In this document: piece after piece, positions 3,969 to 5,821 of the stretch
Layout: each line of letters begins with the position of its first letter
Position numbering within the stretch: position 1 is the first letter of the stretch
Assembly: GCA_017445435.1 (NCBI GenBank)
Contig: JAFSUE010000072.1
Location: 1 to 5,821 of the forward strand
Length of the DNA stretch: 5,821 nt
Source of the DNA: Selenomonadaceae bacterium
GTDB taxonomy: Bacteria > Bacillota > Negativicutes > Selenomonadales > Selenomonadaceae
Direction of reading: 5' to 3'
Position numbers and translations under genes: made by a program
Notes under the pieces: model-generated
The model's database searches: none
What the model was told of the DNA's origin: nothing
The model's input: the letters and a program-made list of their open reading frames with translations, nothing else

Positions 3969-5594
3969 TTGGCAAAAGAAATTTTGTTTAATGAAGATGC
4001 GCGTCGTGCACTTGGTCGCGGCGTTGACGCTCTTGCAAATGCAGTTAAAGTTACTCTTGGACCTAAAGGTCGCAACGTTGTACTTGAAAAGAAATATGGC
4101 GCACCGACAATCACTAATGACGGCGTAACCATTGCACGCGATATTGAACTTGAAGATCACTTTGAAAATATGGGCGCACAGCTCGTCAAGGAAGTTGCTA
4201 CGAAGACAAATGACGTTGCTGGTGACGGCACAACCACCGCTACACTTTTGGCACAAGCTATCGTTCGTGAAGGTATGCGCAATGTAGTTGCTGGCGCTAA
4301 CCCGATGATTATTAAAAAAGGTATCGAACTTGCCGTTAAAAAACTTGTCGAAGAAATTAAAAATGCCTCAAAGAAAGTTGAAGGCAAAGACGCTATCGCG
4401 CAGGTTGCGGCTATTTCCTCTGGCGACGAAGAAATTGGACAGCTTATCGCTGACGCTATGGAAAAAGTTGGTAAAGACGGCGTTATCACCGTTGAAGAAT
4501 CAAAAACTATGATGACCAACTTAAACGTCGTCGAAGGTATGCAATTCGATCGCGGCTACATTTCCCCTTACATGGTAACTGACGCTGATAAAATGGAAGC
4601 TGTCCTCGACGATCCTTTCATTCTTATCACTGACAAGAAAGTTTCTTCAATCGCTGACATTATGCCGATTCTCGAACAAATTGTTAAGAGTGGCAGACCG
4701 CTTGCAATTATCGCTGAAGATGTTGACGGCGAAGCGCTTGCAACTATCGTTGTGAACAAACTGCGCGGCACGTTCAAGGCGCTTGCAGTTAAAGCTCCTG
4801 GCTTTGGCGACAGAAGAAAAGCTATGCTTGAAGACATTGCAATTTTGACTGGCGCAACTGTCATAAGTGAAGATGTTGGACGTAAGCTTGAAAGCGTAAC
4901 CTTTGAAGATTTGGGAACTGCGCGTCAAATTCGCTCCACGAAAGAGGAAACGACTGTTGTTGACGGCGCTGGCGATAAGAAAGCTATTGAATACCGCGTT
5001 GCTCAAATTAAAAAGCAGATTGAAGAATCTACAAGCGATTTCGACAAAGAAAAACTTCAAGAACGTCTTGCAAAACTTTCTGGCGGCGTAGCAGTTATTG
5101 AAATTGGCGCGGCAACTGAAGTTGAAATGAAGGAAAAGAAACTTCGCATTGAAGACGCGCTTAATGCTACACGTGCGGCAGTTGAAGAAGGTATTGTAGC
5201 TGGCGGCGGTACGACGTTTGTTGACATTCTGCCAGTTCTGAATGAAATTAAAGCGGCTGGCGACGTTAAAGTTGGCGTTGAGATTGTCAAACGCGCCATT
5301 GAAGAACCTGTACGTCAAATTGCTAACAATGCTGGTCAAGAAGGTAGCGTCGTTGTTGAGGCTGTCAAGAAAGCTGGCAAGGGCGTCGGTTTCAATGCGT
5401 TGACAAATGAAATGGTCGATATGATTGGCGCGGGTATTGTCGATCCTGCAAAAGTTGTACGTTCAGCATTGCAAAATGCGGCATCAATCGCGGCTATGAT
5501 TCTTACGACTGAAACATTAGTTGCTGATAAGCCTGAACCTCCTGCACCTGCTATGCCTGGTGGAATGGGCGGCGGCATGCCTGGTATGATGTAA
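3969..5594 (+). CDS. groEL: Chaperonin GroEL (Hsp60)
   Basis: This 541-residue subunit assembles into the double-ring ATP-driven folding chamber capped by GroES. It is full length with all landmarks: TLGPKGRNV (29-37) and NDGVTIARDI (50-59) at the nucleotide site, GDGTTTAT (85-92) as the ATP phosphate loop, and AISSGDE. An apical substrate-binding domain follows (about 190-370, with YISPYM and VKAPGFGDRRK). The returning equatorial segment has EDALNATRAAVEEG, with the catalytic Asp near residue 396, and GIVAGGG. The C-terminus ends in the flexible Gly-Met tail GGMGGGMPGMM. The start is TTG at 3969, set by GGAGGT 8 bases upstream. It is co-transcribed with groES from the promoter at 3518-3546 and ends at the terminator at 5647-5681. 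I see no truncation or missing key residue. Confidence 0.98.
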   Translation: MAKEILFNEDARRALGRGVDALANAVKVTLGPKGRNVVLEKKYGAPTITNDGVTIARDIELEDHFENMGAQLVKEVATKTNDVAGDGTTTATLLAQAIVREGMRNVVAGANPMIIKKGIELAVKKLVEEIKNASKKVEGKDAIAQVAAISSGDEEIGQLIADAMEKVGKDGVITVEESKTMMTNLNVVEGMQFDRGYISPYMVTDADKMEAVLDDPFILITDKKVSSIADIMPILEQIVKSGRPLAIIAEDVDGEALATIVVNKLRGTFKALAVKAPGFGDRRKAMLEDIAILTGATVISEDVGRKLESVTFEDLGTARQIRSTKEETTVVDGAGDKKAIEYRVAQIKKQIEESTSDFDKEKLQERLAKLSGGVAVIEIGAATEVEMKEKKLRIEDALNATRAAVEEGIVAGGGTTFVDILPVLNEIKAAGDVKVGVEIVKRAIEEPVRQIANNAGQEGSVVVEAVKKAGKGVGFNALTNEMVDMIGAGIVDPAKVVRSALQNAASIAAMILTTETLVADKPEPPAPAMPGGMGGGMPGMM

Positions 5595-5602
5595 TTTAAT
5601 AG

Positions 5603-5621
5603 CTACTAGTCACGCTAGTAG
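5603..5621 (+). other. Hairpin after the groEL stop codon
   Basis: CTACTAG (5603-5609) and CTAGTAG (5615-5621) form a perfect 7-bp stem with the loop TCACG, 8 bases after the groEL stop. No T run follows, so it is not a terminator by itself. It could protect the 3' end of the mRNA or be a repeat relic; the arm contains TACTA, as does the heptamer at the window start. Confidence 0.4.
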
Positions 5622-5646
5622 GCGAATAAAGTCTGTTATATAAATG

Positions 5647-5681
5647 AAGTCTGTAGTTCAATTTTGACTGCAGACTTTTTT
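5647..5681 (+). terminator. Intrinsic terminator after groEL
   Basis: AAGTCTGTAGT (5647-5657) pairs with ACTGCAGACTT (5667-5677) in an 11-bp stem with one G-U wobble and a 9-base loop, running into six Ts (5676-5681). It ends 3 bases before the cobO ribosome binding site. An extra copy of the left arm, AAGTCTG, lies at 5629-5635 and could compete for the right arm. Confidence 0.85.
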
Positions 5682-5698
5682 ATTGGAGGGAAAAATTT

Positions 5699-5821
5699 TT
5701 GAAGACGCAGGGGCTTACAATAATTCATACGGGCGACGGTAAAGGTAAATCAACTGCGGCATTCGGCTTGGCTCTTCGTGCTTACGGCGCAGGGCTCAAC
5801 GTCTTAATCTTGCAGTTCATC
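5699..5821 (+). CDS. cobO: Corrinoid ATP adenosyltransferase CobO/BtuR (5' part only)
   Basis: Only the first 41 codons are in the window. They encode a GLTIIHTGDGKGKSTAAF start with the P-loop TGDGKGKS (residues 11-18), then GLALRA.G.G..V.ILQFI, the characteristic opening of the BtuR/CobO/CobP family. The family transfers the adenosyl group of ATP to cob(I)alamin or its precursors, giving coenzyme B12 forms, in the cytosol. Thymidine-kinase or other P-loop proteins lack the combination GDGKGKS-TAA-GLALRA-QF. The TTG start at 5699 has GGAGGG (5685-5690) 8 bases upstream. The gene follows the groEL terminator by 17 bases, so it needs read-through or a promoter that I could not identify. There is no cobalamin riboswitch in the short upstream gap. 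Confidence 0.9.
   Translation, partial: MKTQGLTIIHTGDGKGKSTAAFGLALRAYGAGLNVLILQFI

Noticed and set aside
4647..5339. Long minus-strand reading frame opposite groEL
   Set aside because: It is a shadow of the groEL coding strand; its translation is low-complexity and Asn/Phe-rich, with no known domain or ribosome binding site.
5595..5698. Cobalamin riboswitch ahead of cobO
   Set aside because: The gap is about 100 bases, mostly occupied by two simple hairpins, with no B12-box-like sequence seen.

Overview
The window is an ordinary, densely packed bacterial chromosome segment. It holds nine protein genes, all on the + strand; the last runs off the right edge. The organism looks like an anaerobic or micro-aerophilic member of the Bacillota. 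The reasons are strong AGGAGG-type ribosome binding sites on most genes, frequent TTG start codons (four of nine genes), sigma-A-like promoters, a rubredoxin, a corrinoid adenosyltransferase and moderately AT-rich DNA. A Negativicutes-type host is possible, but this is inference and the window contains no rRNA to settle it.

Layout. Positions 1-28 are a tandem heptamer repeat cut by the window edge. Positions 111-1149 hold 5-formyltetrahydrofolate cyclo-ligase overlapping a CYTH-domain (triphosphate-tunnel) protein, followed by a possible AU-only terminator. A good promoter at 1179-1206 drives a 50-residue rubredoxin (1244-1396). Malate dehydrogenase (1491-2441) follows and is probably co-transcribed with it; the unit ends at a clear intrinsic terminator (2524-2560). 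Next comes a two-gene unit: an unrecognised 83-residue protein (2607-2858) translationally coupled to the tRNA adenosine deaminase TadA (2864-3325). A 276-base gap then carries repeats, an isolated -10-like box and a near-consensus promoter (3518-3546) for groES-groEL (3602-5594). An intrinsic terminator (5647-5681) closes that operon, and the first 41 codons of cobO begin at 5699.

How the genes fit together. They are housekeeping functions with no single shared pathway: folate one-carbon recycling, polyphosphate or nucleotide-like substrate handling (CYTH), electron transfer (rubredoxin), the malate-oxaloacetate step of central carbon metabolism, wobble-inosine tRNA editing, protein folding, and cobalamin activation.

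The most distinctive feature is not a gene. Short arrays built on a 7-base period sit in the window-start region and in four intergenic gaps, with several different unit families (CTTACTA, GCTTTCA/CTAAAAG, GCGTAAT/TCGTAAT). One lies inside the groES-groEL transcript. Two of the arrays share a 36-base block that differs at only three positions. The rubredoxin is also unusual in having CxCG where the family normally has CxxCG. I see no CRISPR array, transposase, tRNA, rRNA, known riboswitch or defence gene, and no convincing undescribed system beyond the repeat arrays.
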